From an uncultured Eubacteriales bacterium (GTDB lineage Bacteria; Bacillota; Clostridia; Oscillospirales; Oscillospiraceae): DNA of 64,000 bases. The stretch is from the NCBI GenBank assembly GCA_900546615.1, contig URDJ01000002.1:1-64000 (forward strand). Reading direction: 5' to 3'. This document shows positions 24,560-36,246 of this stretch, in pieces. The notes below the pieces were generated by a model that was not told the origin of the DNA, searched no databases, and worked only from the letters and a program-made list of their open reading frames with translations. Made by a program: the position numbers and the translations under genes. Numbering within the stretch: the stretch's first letter is position 1; each line of letters begins with the position of its first letter.

Positions 24560-25106
24560 CGGCCTCGCCTCCCTTCAGATACTTCACGCTGTCAAACGCG
24601 ATCTCAGCCGCTTTGCGGTTCTGAGCGCCGAAGGTCTCCTCTATCTCGTCGAACAGCAGGCCCCGGTCGACAAGGCCGACCGCCTTCGCAAAGGCGCCGA
24701 GCACCGCCGTATTGGGCAGGTTCTTGCCGAACAGCTCCTCCGATATGCCCGTGGCGTCCACTTCGGCCACCACTCCGGCGCAGTCCGGCACAGCCAGCTC
24801 CTCAAGCGTCTTTGTGCTGTTTATGAGCACCGTGCCGCCCTCTTTCAGGCCGGCGTAGGTCTGAGGCAGGTGTACCAGCGTGTCGTCCATGATGACGAGC
24901 ACGTCCGGCTCATAGATCTGCGTCTTGCGCCTTATCTCGTCCCGGCTCAGCCTAAGATAGCCGAACACCGGCGAGCCCTTGCGCTCGACGCCGAAGAAGG
25001 GTATGAACTGACCGTGCAGCCCGCCCTTCACTGCGGCAGCCACGGTGATGTGCGACGCCTTGACGACGCCCTGACCGCCTCTGCCGTGCAAACGGATCTC
25101 CTTCAT
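24552..25106 (-). CDS. 2-oxoacid:ferredoxin oxidoreductase gamma subunit
   Basis: A 184-residue PorC-like subunit starting MKEIRLHGRGGQGVVKASHI; the GRGGQG motif is the family signature for the CoA-binding domain. It is the first subunit gene in transcription, giving the order gamma-delta-alpha-beta, which is standard for four-subunit enzymes. It lies 51 bp after the MatC-like carrier gene. Confidence 0.92.
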   Translation of the reverse strand: MKEIRLHGRGGQGVVKASHITVAAAVKGGLHGQFIPFFGVERKGSPVFGYLRLSRDEIRRKTQIYEPDVLVIMDDTLVHLPQTYAGLKEGGTVLINSTKTLEELAVPDCAGVVAEVDATGISEELFGKNLPNTAVLGAFAKAVGLVDRGLLFDEIEETFGAQNRKAAEIAFDSVKYLKGGEADV

Positions 25107-25157
25107 ATAAACAACTCCTTTATAAGCCTTCCCAGCTGGGGTATCTAAGTCTCTTTA

Positions 25158-26420
25158 TCAGCCAAAAATGCTCACACAGAGACCGGAGAACAGGAAGGCG
25201 CTTATTCCTACCCAGATTATAGCACAAGCAGCAATGACTATGAGAGCCACAAACGATTTATTCTGCTCCTGCTTGGACATATTTCCTCTCAGGCCGACCA
25301 TGGTGCTGAGGGTAAGCGCGCCGCAGGTGGACATCGGGCTGAAGCCCGCGAGCGAGCCGCCCGCTACGATAGCAGCCATGACAGCCACAGGGTCGCCGCC
25401 TCCGACAGAGTTCACAAGCTCGGTGGACATAGGCAGCAGGGTCGGGTAAACCACGCCGAATCCGGAGCTGACAAGGCTCATGATGCCCGCGGTGATGCCG
25501 GTGAACGGAGCAACGGTGGACTTGGACATGACGTTCGAGAGCATGTTGCACAGCAGGTCGATGCCGCCGGCCGTCGATATTACGCTCATCAGTACGCCCA
25601 CGCCGAGTATCATCATGATTGTGCCCCAAGGCACGGCCTTGATGCTCGCCGAGTCGTCGGCCAGTCCGAGCAGGAACAGAACGACAGCTATCAGGAATGA
25701 AATGAGACCTACGTCGAAATCGAACACCATGACCATGACCAGCATGACAACGACCGAGATAAGAGCGATTATCTGGTTACGCGTGGCCTTGACCTTGGTA
25801 GTGGTAAAGTTGACGTTGTCCGCCTTGACCTTGTATCCCTTGAACGCGAAGAACAGGCCGATGGCAAAGAGCACGGTAGTGATGATCTGGAAGGCAAAGA
25901 CCGGCAGGATAACGCCCGTCTCAAGCCCCTGGGCAGCCGCAAGCTCAGATACGAGCGCGCCTTCCGGTGTCCAGGCACATACTCGCCCGCCCATCAGTCC
26001 CAGGCCGCCTATGATGCCCATCATTATCGGGTTATAGCCAGCAGAGATCGCAATGGAGACCGTAAGGGTTACGACCAGCGTCGTCGGGGGAATGGCGCCG
26101 GGGCCGATGGCTGAGAGCACAAAGCCTACCAGATACGCAATTATCGGCAGTACCCACACGCGCTTGCCGGTGATGGCCACTATCTTGTGCGAGAGCATCT
26201 CGAACGCACCTGTGGAGTTCACTGCCGCGAACAGCAGCGTGATTCCGGTCAGAGTCACAAACAGCGAAGAACTGAGGGTCTTGACAATCTCCTTGTCGGT
26301 CATGCCGAGTATGCGGCCGAGTATCAGCGCCGCGGCAAAGGCCAGGACGCCCATGTTTGTCTTGCGCCAAAACGCCAGGGCTATGAGTACTACGAACACT
26401 ATAAGCGATATGATATCCAT
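25158..26420 (-). CDS. MatC-like dicarboxylate carrier (ArsB/NhaD superfamily)
   Basis: A 420-residue membrane protein with about 12 helices. The N-terminal 150 residues match the MatC_N type (LSSSLFVTLTGITLLFAAVNSTGAFE; SAIGPGAIPPTTLVVTLTVS). The C-terminal half repeats the fold (GFGVVYPTLLPMSTELV; GGSLAGFSPMSTCGALTLST). MatC proteins import malonate or related dicarboxylates. It sits between the CoA-transferase and oxidoreductase genes, so it probably imports the acid that those enzymes handle. Confidence 0.85.
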   Translation of the reverse strand: MDIISLIVFVVLIALAFWRKTNMGVLAFAAALILGRILGMTDKEIVKTLSSSLFVTLTGITLLFAAVNSTGAFEMLSHKIVAITGKRVWVLPIIAYLVGFVLSAIGPGAIPPTTLVVTLTVSIAISAGYNPIMMGIIGGLGLMGGRVCAWTPEGALVSELAAAQGLETGVILPVFAFQIITTVLFAIGLFFAFKGYKVKADNVNFTTTKVKATRNQIIALISVVVMLVMVMVFDFDVGLISFLIAVVLFLLGLADDSASIKAVPWGTIMMILGVGVLMSVISTAGGIDLLCNMLSNVMSKSTVAPFTGITAGIMSLVSSGFGVVYPTLLPMSTELVNSVGGGDPVAVMAAIVAGGSLAGFSPMSTCGALTLSTMVGLRGNMSKQEQNKSFVALIVIAACAIIWVGISAFLFSGLCVSIFG

Positions 26421-26528
26421 ACTGTACTTCCTTTCCTCTCCAAAAATGTTTCTAATTCTTCACCGCCGCACGCAACATTCTGCGCCCTCCATCGCCTTTA
26501 TTTTTGCCGTGCAGCGGCCAACTCACCT

Positions 26529-28088
26529 TCAAAGCCCCATCTTCCCCGGGGTAAATATCCTCTTATCCATGAACTTCAGCTCCGGCGACACGGCGGGGGC
26601 GAAGTCCATCTGCGCCAGTATGTCGCGCTCAAGCTCCGCGCCGGGCGCTATCTCAATAAGCTCCGGTCCCCTCTCGCCGAGCTTGAACACGGCGCGCTCG
26701 GTTATATACAGCACATGCTGGCCCGACTCCAGCGCCTTCGCCGCCGAGAACGTCACCTGCGATACGCGGCGGACGAATTTCTTCGACCTGCCTTCCTTTT
26801 CGATGCTGAGCCTGCCGTCCGCAGCCGTGACCTTCAGGCCCGAGGCCGTGAAGCTGCCCATGAAGCACACCCTCGGGGTGTTCTGCGCAATATCGATGAA
26901 CCCGCCGGGGCCTGTCATGCGGTCGGCAAAGCGCGAGACGTTCACGTTGCCCTCCGCGTCTATCTCCGCCGCGCCGAGGAAGGCTATATCCAGCCCGCCG
27001 CCGTCGTAGTAGTCGAAGGTGTCGCAGGGGCGCATAATCGCCTCCGGGTGCACCGCCGCGCCAAAGCCGACGCCGCCTACCGGCACTCCGCCCAGCGGGC
27101 CACTCTCCAGCGAGAGCGTCAGCTGATCAGATATCCCCTCCAGCGCAGCGGCCGACGCCACCGAATCCGGCACGCCTATGCCGAGGTTCGCAACGCTGCC
27201 GCCGCGCAGCTCCAGCACCCCGCGCCTTCCGCAGAGCTTCCGGTAGTCGAGCGTGTCCGCGCTCTCCGCCTGCGCCGCAGCCATGCCCGCCTCGACAAGC
27301 TCCGGCCTGTACTCCGGGCAGTCGTAGCCCGGCGGGCACACGCCCTCGCTGTCGAGAACTATGCAGTCAACCATGCTCCTGTGTATGAGCACCTCTCGCG
27401 GAGCGAAGGCGCCTGCCTCGACAAGCCTGTCGGCCTGAACGATGACATTTCCCCCGCCAGCCCTCACAGCCAGCGCCATCTCAAGCTGCTCCGCGGTCAG
27501 TGCATCGTATTTAGTGCTTACGTTCCCATCGGTGTCAACAGCCGAGGCGCGCAGGATGCAGGCGTTAAGCTTCGGAGCGCGGTAGAACAGGTATTCCTCG
27601 CCGTCCACCTTCACCAGTTCGGCCGGTGACCGGCCGGTTGCTGCGGCGCTTCGGTTCATCGCGCAGCCCTCGAGCCTCGGGTCGCAAAAGGTGCCGAGGC
27701 CTACCCTTGTGAGTATGCCCGGTTTCCTCCCCGCCGCCGCCCTCAAAAGCCCTCCTACTACACCAAGAGGTATGGCGAACGCTTCAAGTCCCTCGTTATA
27801 CACCAGCCTGCTGAAAAGCGGCGCCATGCCCAGATGTGCGGCTGTGACCGAGCGTATAAGCCCCTCCGTCGCCAAAATGTTCATGCCGCAGTCATCAGCG
27901 CTGAGGCTGCCGGGCAAAATACCCGAGAACACGGAGATACCCTTCGGCGAGCCTTCAGTCCTGAACCGCTCACGCATCGCAGCGAAGACCAGATCCGCCC
28001 CGAGCCAGCCTCCAAAACCGGAGATACCGACGTTCATCCCATCTTCAATAAGCCCCGCAGCCTCAGCAGCTGTAATAAAACCGGGCAT
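26529..28088 (-). CDS. Family I CoA-transferase, fused alpha/beta
   Basis: A 519-residue protein holding both CoA-transferase halves in one chain, as in propionate CoA-transferase and YdiF-type enzymes. The alpha half begins MPGFITAAEAAGLIEDGMNVG-type and has a Gly-rich GISGFGGWLGADLV; the beta half contains RGGSVANLGIGVPDSVA and the probable catalytic Glu in LSLESGPLGGVP. It moves CoA between acyl-CoA and free acids. ATG at 28088 follows AAGGAG by 8 bases; the upstream GTG lies within that site. Three IclR-like operators stand just upstream, so control by the neighbouring regulator is likely. Confidence 0.88.
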   Translation of the reverse strand: MPGFITAAEAAGLIEDGMNVGISGFGGWLGADLVFAAMRERFRTEGSPKGISVFSGILPGSLSADDCGMNILATEGLIRSVTAAHLGMAPLFSRLVYNEGLEAFAIPLGVVGGLLRAAAGRKPGILTRVGLGTFCDPRLEGCAMNRSAAATGRSPAELVKVDGEEYLFYRAPKLNACILRASAVDTDGNVSTKYDALTAEQLEMALAVRAGGGNVIVQADRLVEAGAFAPREVLIHRSMVDCIVLDSEGVCPPGYDCPEYRPELVEAGMAAAQAESADTLDYRKLCGRRGVLELRGGSVANLGIGVPDSVASAAALEGISDQLTLSLESGPLGGVPVGGVGFGAAVHPEAIMRPCDTFDYYDGGGLDIAFLGAAEIDAEGNVNVSRFADRMTGPGGFIDIAQNTPRVCFMGSFTASGLKVTAADGRLSIEKEGRSKKFVRRVSQVTFSAAKALESGQHVLYITERAVFKLGERGPELIEIAPGAELERDILAQMDFAPAVSPELKFMDKRIFTPGKMGL

Positions 28089-28114
28089 AGCGCACACTCC
28101 TTGTTTCTATTATC

Positions 28115-28180
28115 GGAACGATGTTCCTTAATAATCACATAAATTTTGCGGAACGTTCCGTTATTCGGTACGACGTTTCG
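28115..28180. promoter_or_regulatory. Three palindromic operator-like sites, probably for the IclR-type regulator
   Basis: GGAACGATGTTCC (28115-28127), CGGAACGTTCCG (28149-28160, perfect) and GGTACGACGTTTC (28167-28179, degenerate) share the half-site GGAAC/GTTCC. They lie 27-92 bases upstream of the CoA-transferase start in the 240-bp gap below the iclR-like gene. No clear promoter could be chosen among several AT-rich candidates. Confidence 0.6.
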
Positions 28181-28302
28181 CATTATCTGCAAATATATGC
28201 GCCGCGTTCACACGGCTCTGATTTATTATTACCACCAGGCGCCTCGCAAGTCAAGAGCTATTTTGCTGTTATTTTTATCCTTTAACGTCCAAAAGCGCGA
28301 AC

Positions 28303-28326
28303 ACGCGCGCCTTTATGGGCGCGCGT
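28303..28326 (-). terminator. Terminator-like hairpin after the iclR-like gene
   Basis: ACGCGCGCC pairs with GGCGCGCGT over a 6-base loop, immediately after the minus-strand stop codon, with a short T-run some bases further on. It separates the regulator from the catabolic genes. Confidence 0.55.
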
Positions 28327-28327
28327 A

Positions 28328-29080
28328 TCAGGTGAGGTATTCTTTCAACGTCGCATGCAGGTAGCGGACTATATCCTCTTCCTGCGCCGAGAGCAGCTCT
28401 TTTCTGCCGCTTATGGACATTGCGGCGATCGGCTTTTTTGTAACGTCGAACACCGGCACAGCTATGCAGTACAGTCCCTCGTGCGATTCCTCATCGTCCA
28501 CGGAGTATCCGCGTTCGCGTATGAGCCTGAGGACTTCTATGAGCCGGTTCTTATCTGTGATCGTATTGTCGGTGAGTTTGTCGAGTTTTGCATTTTCGAG
28601 GTACTCCTGTAGCCTCGGCTCATCAAGGTAGGCCAATATGCACTTCCCCGCCGCTGTCGCATGCGCCTGCAGCGTGCCTCCGACCCTTGAGGTCATATAC
28701 ACGAAAGGGCCTGCTGAGATCTTGTTTATTATCATTAATTCGCTGCCTGTGAGCGTGGCGAGGTGGGTCGTACTCTGGTACTTCTGAGCAATATTCCGCA
28801 TGGCGGGCGCCAGCGCGTTCGCAAGCTCGTTGCGCTCCCGCGCGAGACTGCCGTAGAGCATCATGCCTACGCCGAGACGGTATTTCCCCGTCTCCGGGTT
28901 CTGCATGAGGAACCTGCCTTTTTCGAGCGAAGCCACAATCCGCGCAACGCTTGCCTTGCTCAGATCCAGCTCACGCGCAAGCTCGGATATTCCGCGCTCC
29001 TCCTTATCTGCATAGCAGGCTATCAGCCTTACCGCATTGTCAACAGATCTCGAAAACTCCTTCTTGCCCTTTTCTTCCAT
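28328..29080 (-). CDS. IclR family transcriptional regulator
   Basis: A 250-residue IclR-type protein. The winged HTH is at about 8-65 (SRSVDNAVRLIACYADKEER; ISELARELDLSKASVARIVA) and the effector-binding domain at about 80-245 (HATAAGKCILAYLDEPRLQEYL; GYSVDDEESHEGLYCIAVPVFD). ATG at 29080 is preferred to the upstream GTG, although its ribosome binding site is weak. It is upstream of, and collinear with, the CoA-transferase/carrier/oxidoreductase genes and probably controls them through the nearby palindromes. Confidence 0.92.
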   Translation of the reverse strand: MEEKGKKEFSRSVDNAVRLIACYADKEERGISELARELDLSKASVARIVASLEKGRFLMQNPETGKYRLGVGMMLYGSLARERNELANALAPAMRNIAQKYQSTTHLATLTGSELMIINKISAGPFVYMTSRVGGTLQAHATAAGKCILAYLDEPRLQEYLENAKLDKLTDNTITDKNRLIEVLRLIRERGYSVDDEESHEGLYCIAVPVFDVTKKPIAAMSISGRKELLSAQEEDIVRYLHATLKEYLT

Positions 29081-29103
29081 GCTCACACCCGCTTCCACTT
29101 ATT

Positions 29104-31747
<2,644 letters not shown>

Positions 31748-31810
31748 GAGGCTATCACCCCCATGCTATGTATATGAGCGCAGATCGTCCACATATCCCG
31801 CAAATCTCCA

Positions 31811-31850
31811 CGCCCGCCCGCGCGCGGCGCCGGCTTGCGCGCGGGCGGCG
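31811..31850 (-). other. GC-only hairpin downstream of the YnbB-like gene
   Basis: GCCCGCGCGC pairs with GCGCGCGGGC and, past a one-base bulge, CGCC with GGCG. It lies 9 bases after the minus-strand stop codon but has no T-run, so it may slow polymerase or protect the 3' end rather than terminate. Confidence 0.5.
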
Positions 31851-31858
31851 CATCGAGG

Positions 31859-33106
31859 TCACTGCTGCATTTCTGCTATTGCGTTCATTATGCCCAGCCT
31901 GCCCGACTCATAAGTCAGGCCGCCCTGCAAAAACGCCATGTACGGCTCGCGCATCGGGCCGTCCGCAGACAGCTCTATCGACGAGCCCTGTATGAACGCG
32001 CCCGCCGCCATGATGACCTCGTCCTCGTAGCCCGGCATCTTCCACGGCTCCGGTGTCACGTACGAGTCCACCGGCGAGCCGGCCTGTATCCCCCGGCAAA
32101 AACGCTTCAGATTCTCGCCCGTCTTCAGCGTCACCGTCTGGATGATGTCGTACCTCGGCTCTCGCGCCGAAGGAGCCGTCTCAAAGCCCAGCCGCTCCAG
32201 CATCGCCGCGCACAGCGCCGCCGTTTTCAGCGCCTGCGCCGTCGTATGCGGGGCCATGAACAGGCCCTGGTACAGCTGCCGGTTAGTCCCAAGCGTGCAG
32301 CCGCACTCGCCGCCTATGCCCGGCACTGTCAGCCTGTATGCGGCCCGCTCAACCAGCTCGGCACGTCCCGCGATATATCCGCCCGTCGGCGCCAGCCCAC
32401 CGCCCGGGTTCTTTATGAGCGAGCCGGCCGCGAGGTCCGCGCCCAGCATCGTCGGCTCTGCCGTCTCGGTGAACTCCCCGTAGCAGTTGTCTACGACGCA
32501 GACCGTCCCCGGCGAGACCCTGTGCACGGTGCGGCATATCTCCCCGACTTCCTCGGCGGAGAGCGCCTTGCGGCTGTCGTATCCCCTCGAGCGCTGGATG
32601 AGCACCGCGCGGGGGCGCTCCTCGCCCACACGCCGCGCTATTTCGTCCATGTCCGGGCCGCCGTCCTTCGCTGCGACCTCGGAATATTTGACGCCGTAGA
32701 AGCCCAGCGAGCCGTAAGCGCCGCCGGAAATGCCTATCGCTGTCCTGAGCGTGTCATAGGGCGCGCCCATGACTGACATGAGCGTCTCGCCCGGGCCGAC
32801 CGCCGCGAACAACGCAGAGGCTATGGCGTGCGTGCCGTTCACAAAGCCCGTACGCACCAGCGCCGCCTCCGAGCCGAATACCCGCGCCCAGATCTTATCC
32901 AGCGTCTCGCGGCCCAGGTCGTCGTAGCCGTAGCCCGTCGTGCCCGCAAAGCAGCTCTCGGACACGCGGAACTCCTGGAACGCCTCCATTATCCTTCGCG
33001 TATTCGCCCGCGCCGTGCGGTCTATCTCCGCAAAGCGCCCGGCAAGCTTCGCCTCGCAGTCCTCCGCGAGGCGCTCTATCTCCGCCGGTATTTCACTCAA
33101 CTTCAT
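31859..33106 (-). CDS. Methionine gamma-lyase-like PLP protein, YnbB ("aluminium resistance") family
   Basis: A 415-residue fold-type I PLP protein. FAGTTGYGYDDLGR near residue 54, VRTGFVNGTHAIA, VVDNCYGEFTE (PLP-binding Asp) and GSLIKNPGGGLAPTGGYIAG (Schiff-base Lys) match the YnbB family, annotated as methionine gamma-lyase or aluminium resistance protein. Its physiological reaction is not settled. It overlaps murD by 14 bp and is therefore co-transcribed with it. Confidence 0.9.
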   Translation of the reverse strand: MKLSEIPAEIERLAEDCEAKLAGRFAEIDRTARANTRRIMEAFQEFRVSESCFAGTTGYGYDDLGRETLDKIWARVFGSEAALVRTGFVNGTHAIASALFAAVGPGETLMSVMGAPYDTLRTAIGISGGAYGSLGFYGVKYSEVAAKDGGPDMDEIARRVGEERPRAVLIQRSRGYDSRKALSAEEVGEICRTVHRVSPGTVCVVDNCYGEFTETAEPTMLGADLAAGSLIKNPGGGLAPTGGYIAGRAELVERAAYRLTVPGIGGECGCTLGTNRQLYQGLFMAPHTTAQALKTAALCAAMLERLGFETAPSAREPRYDIIQTVTLKTGENLKRFCRGIQAGSPVDSYVTPEPWKMPGYEDEVIMAAGAFIQGSSIELSADGPMREPYMAFLQGGLTYESGRLGIMNAIAEMQQ

Positions 33107-34493
33107 CGTCTTTGAACCCCATTACTATCTCTCTGAATTTATCGCCGCGCTCGGCAAAGTTGCGGAACCTGTCGAAGGACGAGCAGGCCGGGGACAGCAG
33201 CACGATATCGCCCGGCACGGCCATGGCCTTCGCCTCCAGCACCGCCGTCGTCAGGTCGGGCACTATCTTTATCGGAAGGCGCATTGGGTCGTAGAACACG
33301 CTGCGCCGCACGGCTATCGCTATCTGTTCCGCCGTGTCGCCGGTGAGCAGCAGCGCACGGACACGCTCACATATCTCGTCAGCCAGCCCGTCAAAGCTCA
33401 CGTGCTTGTCGTGCCCGCCGGCTATCAGTATGGGCTTTGCACGCATCGCGCGCAGGCCCGCTATCGTCCGCGTGGGACTCGTGGCGATGGAGTCGTTTAT
33501 GTACGACACTCCGCCCAGCTTGCGGATGAGCTCCAGCCTGTGCGTGACGCCGCCGTAGCTGCGCGCGACCTTGCGGCACAGTTCCGGCGAAACAATCTCG
33601 TCCACCGCGGCGAAAGCGGCCATGTAGTTTTCCACGTTGTGTACGCCCGGCAGCAGTATCTCCGAGGCCGGGATGATGCTCTCCACCTCGTAGTTATGGC
33701 TCTTGTATATCATCCCGTTGCGGCAGAACACGCCGTCACTCAGCGTCTCCTTGCGCGAGAAGTACAGCACGCGGGAATTTGCCTCCTCACCGAAGCGCGC
33801 CGTGTAGCTGTTGTCGCGGTTCACGATGAGCAGCTGTTCCGGGCCCTGATGCGCAAATATCTGGCGCTTGGCGTTCACGTAGTCGTCGAAGTCCGGGTGC
33901 TTATCGAGGTGGTTGGGCGAAACGTTGGTGATGACAGCCACGTCAGGCCTTATATCGATGCTGTGCAGCTGGAAGCTCGAGAGTTCGAGCACTGCGATAT
34001 CGTCCGGGCCGAAGGAGGGTATCTCGCACAGCAGGGGCTTGCCGATGTTGCCGCCGAGGTGCACGGTGCGCCCTGCGGCCTTGAGCAGCTCCGCGATGAT
34101 GGACGAGGTGGTCGTCTTTCCATCCGAGCCGGTGATACCTATCGTCCGGCAGGGGCAGAGGTGGAAAAAGACCTCCATCTCGCTCGTGACCACCGCGCCG
34201 CGCTCCTTCGCGCGCACGAGGGCAGGATCGAGGGGCAGCAGTCCGGGTGTGCGGAAAATATAGTCATAGTCGTCAAGGCCGTCCAGGTAGTCCTTGCCAA
34301 GCCTCAGTTCGGCCCCGCGCTCGCGGAGCTTTGCGGCGGTCTCGCCCAGCGCATCCTCCGTGCGCATGTCGCAGACGCATATCTTATGCCCGTTATCAAG
34401 CAGCAGGTCGATGAGCGGAGTATTGCTCACGCCATAGCCGAGCACGGCTATGCGCCTGCCGTTCAGGGAGTCAACATATTCCTGAAGTGTCAT
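33093..34493 (-). CDS. murD: UDP-N-acetylmuramoylalanine--D-glutamate ligase MurD
   Basis: A 466-residue Mur ligase. The N-terminal UDP-binding domain begins GRRIAVLGYGVSN, the ATP loop is GITGSDGKTTTSSII, and the conserved N-x-x-x-x-H-L-D (NVSPNHLDKH) and C-terminal ILIAGGHDKHVSFD and LLSPACSSFDRFRNFAERG identify MurD rather than MurC/E/F. It adds D-Glu to UDP-MurNAc-L-Ala in the cytoplasm. The start is the ATG at 34493, which has GAGAGGTG upstream; a GTG three codons earlier is within that site. Confidence 0.97.
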   Translation of the reverse strand: MTLQEYVDSLNGRRIAVLGYGVSNTPLIDLLLDNGHKICVCDMRTEDALGETAAKLRERGAELRLGKDYLDGLDDYDYIFRTPGLLPLDPALVRAKERGAVVTSEMEVFFHLCPCRTIGITGSDGKTTTSSIIAELLKAAGRTVHLGGNIGKPLLCEIPSFGPDDIAVLELSSFQLHSIDIRPDVAVITNVSPNHLDKHPDFDDYVNAKRQIFAHQGPEQLLIVNRDNSYTARFGEEANSRVLYFSRKETLSDGVFCRNGMIYKSHNYEVESIIPASEILLPGVHNVENYMAAFAAVDEIVSPELCRKVARSYGGVTHRLELIRKLGGVSYINDSIATSPTRTIAGLRAMRAKPILIAGGHDKHVSFDGLADEICERVRALLLTGDTAEQIAIAVRRSVFYDPMRLPIKIVPDLTTAVLEAKAMAVPGDIVLLSPACSSFDRFRNFAERGDKFREIVMGFKDDEVE

Positions 34494-34564
34494 AAATATC
34501 ACCTCTCAACCCCTGATTATAAACTCTCCCCGCCCCGAATACAACAATTTTATGTCCATTTTGC

Positions 34565-34593
34565 TTGACTAAGGCTGTATCTGAGGTTACAAT
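34565..34593 (+). promoter_or_regulatory. Promoter of rnpB
   Basis: TTGACT (34565-34570), 17-base spacer, TACAAT (34588-34593); the RNA starts 6 bases downstream, as expected. Confidence 0.85.
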
Positions 34594-34598
34594 GCAGT

Positions 34599-34947
34599 GT
34601 TGAGCGGGTCGGACGGCCGCGCGTGCTGAGCGAAAGCTGGTACGTGAGGAAAGTCCGGGCTCCACAGGGCAAGGATAACGGGTAACACCCGCCAGGGGCG
34701 ACCCTCGGACAAGTGCAACAGAGATATACCGCTGGTTCATGCGAACCAGTAAGGGTGGAAAGGCGGAGATAAGCGCCCGCCCATCGGCTGGAGACAGTTC
34801 GGTGCTGTAAACTCTATCCGGAGCAACACCGTGGAGGGACACATGGCCTGCCCGGCCGTCCCGAGGAGGTGGCTCGAGGCGCGCGGCAACGCACGTCCCA
34901 GATAGATGGCCGTCGATCACAGAACCCGGCTTACAGACCCGCTCAAC
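34599..34947 (+). ncRNA. rnpB: RNase P RNA (class A)
   Basis: About 349 nt. The 5' and 3' ends pair (GTTGAGCGGGTC with GACCCGCTCAAC). The universally conserved GAGGAAAGTCCGGGCTCC appears near the 5' end, and ACAGAACCCGGCTTACAGACC near the 3' end, with the P8-P10 region in AAGGGTGGAAAGGCGG. This is the catalytic RNA that matures tRNA 5' ends. Its strong promoter and terminator are both visible. Confidence 0.97.
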
Positions 34948-34961
34948 AAACAAAACACGCA

Positions 34962-35000
34962 AAAGCGCCGGTCTACCGACCGGCGCTTTCCTTATTTTTT
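34962..35000 (+). terminator. Terminator of rnpB
   Basis: AAAGCGCCGGTC pairs perfectly with GACCGGCGCTTT over a TACC loop, followed by CCTTATTTTTT. The stem can also serve the facing permease gene. Confidence 0.93.
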
Positions 35001-35002
35001 AA

Positions 35003-36118
35003 TTAACGCGCCAGTAATACCAGCGCCAACGGCACCAGTATGACAAGCGCGGCCACGTTCGCCGCAGTGAACCAGAGCAGGTATTTGCCCGGCTTTGCCT
35101 CCGGCGTCGCGCAGTAGAGCTTGAACGATATCAGGCTGGCCAGCGACGCAATGAGCGTCCCCAGCCCTCCCACGTCCGTACCGAGCAGCAGGCCCTTCCA
35201 GTCCTCCGTGAACCCCGCCAGCAGCACCGACGCGGGAACGTTGCTTATGACCTGGCTCGCCAGCAGGCTCGTGAAAAACGTGCTTCCGTCCAGCATCTCC
35301 GTCAAGGCGTCGTTCACCGCCGGGATATTCCCGATATTCCCCGCAAACACGAAGAAGAACACGAAGGTCAGCAGCAGGCAATAGTCCACCTGCCGGAGCG
35401 CCGCGCGGTCGGCAATCACGAGCGTCAGAAACACCAGCGCCGTCACCAGCCCGTAGTGCACCACGCGCATGACCGCCAGCAGGCACACGATAAACAGCAG
35501 AATGCACAGCACAAGCCTCTTTTTATGCGTTATCTCCGCCCGCTCGCCGAAGTTCACCTCTATGCCGTCCCTCGGCCCGAAGGCCACAGCCAGCACCAGC
35601 AGCACAAGGCTCAGTCCCGCGACCGGCAGCACCGCCGCGAAGAAATCCCCCGCATCCAGCGAGTATTTCGCATAGATGAACAGGTTTTGCGGGTTGCCCA
35701 CCGGCGTCGCCATGCTTCCCAGGTTCGCAGCCACAGTCTGAAGCACGACCACCGGTATCAGCCGGTCGGTCCGGCCTATCGCGTTCAAAATGAGCACCGC
35801 AAAGGGCACGAAGGTGATGAGCGACACGTCGTTCGTCACCAGCATCGACGTGAAGAACGGCAGCAGCACCAGTATCATCGTCACCCTTCTGAGGCTGCCC
35901 CGCCCCGTCAGCAGTCTCTGTGCCAGCACTGCGAAAAGCCCGCAGCCCTTGAGCCCGTCCACGACCGCCATCAGGCAGAACAGCAGGCACAGCACCCGCA
36001 GGTCAATATACTCTATGTACTCTGCCGACGGCGGCACCGCCAGCATTGACAAAACCGCCGCGAGCGCCGATATCACAAGCACCGGCTCGCGGCGGAAAAA
36101 TGCTCCCACGGCCTTCAA
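35003..36118 (-). CDS. ArsB/SLC13-type anion permease
   Basis: A 371-residue membrane protein with about 10-11 helices. FFTSMLVTNDVSLITFVPFAVLIL and the loop VAANLGSMATPVGNPQNLFIY match the re-entrant segments of the ArsB/NhaD/SLC13 (YbiR-like) group; the second copy is FVFAGNIGNIPAVNDAL and SQVISNVPASVLLAGFT. The substrate is unknown; arsenite, citrate, sulfate and dicarboxylates are all transported in this superfamily. No arsenic regulator or reductase is adjacent, so arsenite is not favoured. The gene stands alone. Confidence 0.85.
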   Translation of the reverse strand: MKAVGAFFRREPVLVISALAAVLSMLAVPPSAEYIEYIDLRVLCLLFCLMAVVDGLKGCGLFAVLAQRLLTGRGSLRRVTMILVLLPFFTSMLVTNDVSLITFVPFAVLILNAIGRTDRLIPVVVLQTVAANLGSMATPVGNPQNLFIYAKYSLDAGDFFAAVLPVAGLSLVLLVLAVAFGPRDGIEVNFGERAEITHKKRLVLCILLFIVCLLAVMRVVHYGLVTALVFLTLVIADRAALRQVDYCLLLTFVFFFVFAGNIGNIPAVNDALTEMLDGSTFFTSLLASQVISNVPASVLLAGFTEDWKGLLLGTDVGGLGTLIASLASLISFKLYCATPEAKPGKYLLWFTAANVAALVILVPLALVLLAR

Positions 36119-36246
36119 TCCAACAGCCCCCCTGCCTCAAGTCGCGTACATGATACCACGGCTTCGGGAAATGTCAATAGCCTTGCTCCCTCCGCTTGTG
36201 TTCAGAGCCGAAAGGTGTTAAAATCCCCCTTAGGAGTTGATGCCAA

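Noticed and set aside
31811..31850. Confident rho-independent terminator
   Set aside because: The stem is strong but no T-run follows on the minus strand, so it was listed only as a hairpin.
34471..34962. Open frame of 163 codons on the minus strand across the RNase P RNA
   Set aside because: The sequence is explained completely by rnpB on the plus strand, with promoter and terminator.
35003..36118. Arsenite efflux function for the anion permease
   Set aside because: The fold is shared by several anion carriers, and no arsR, arsA or arsenate reductase gene is nearby.
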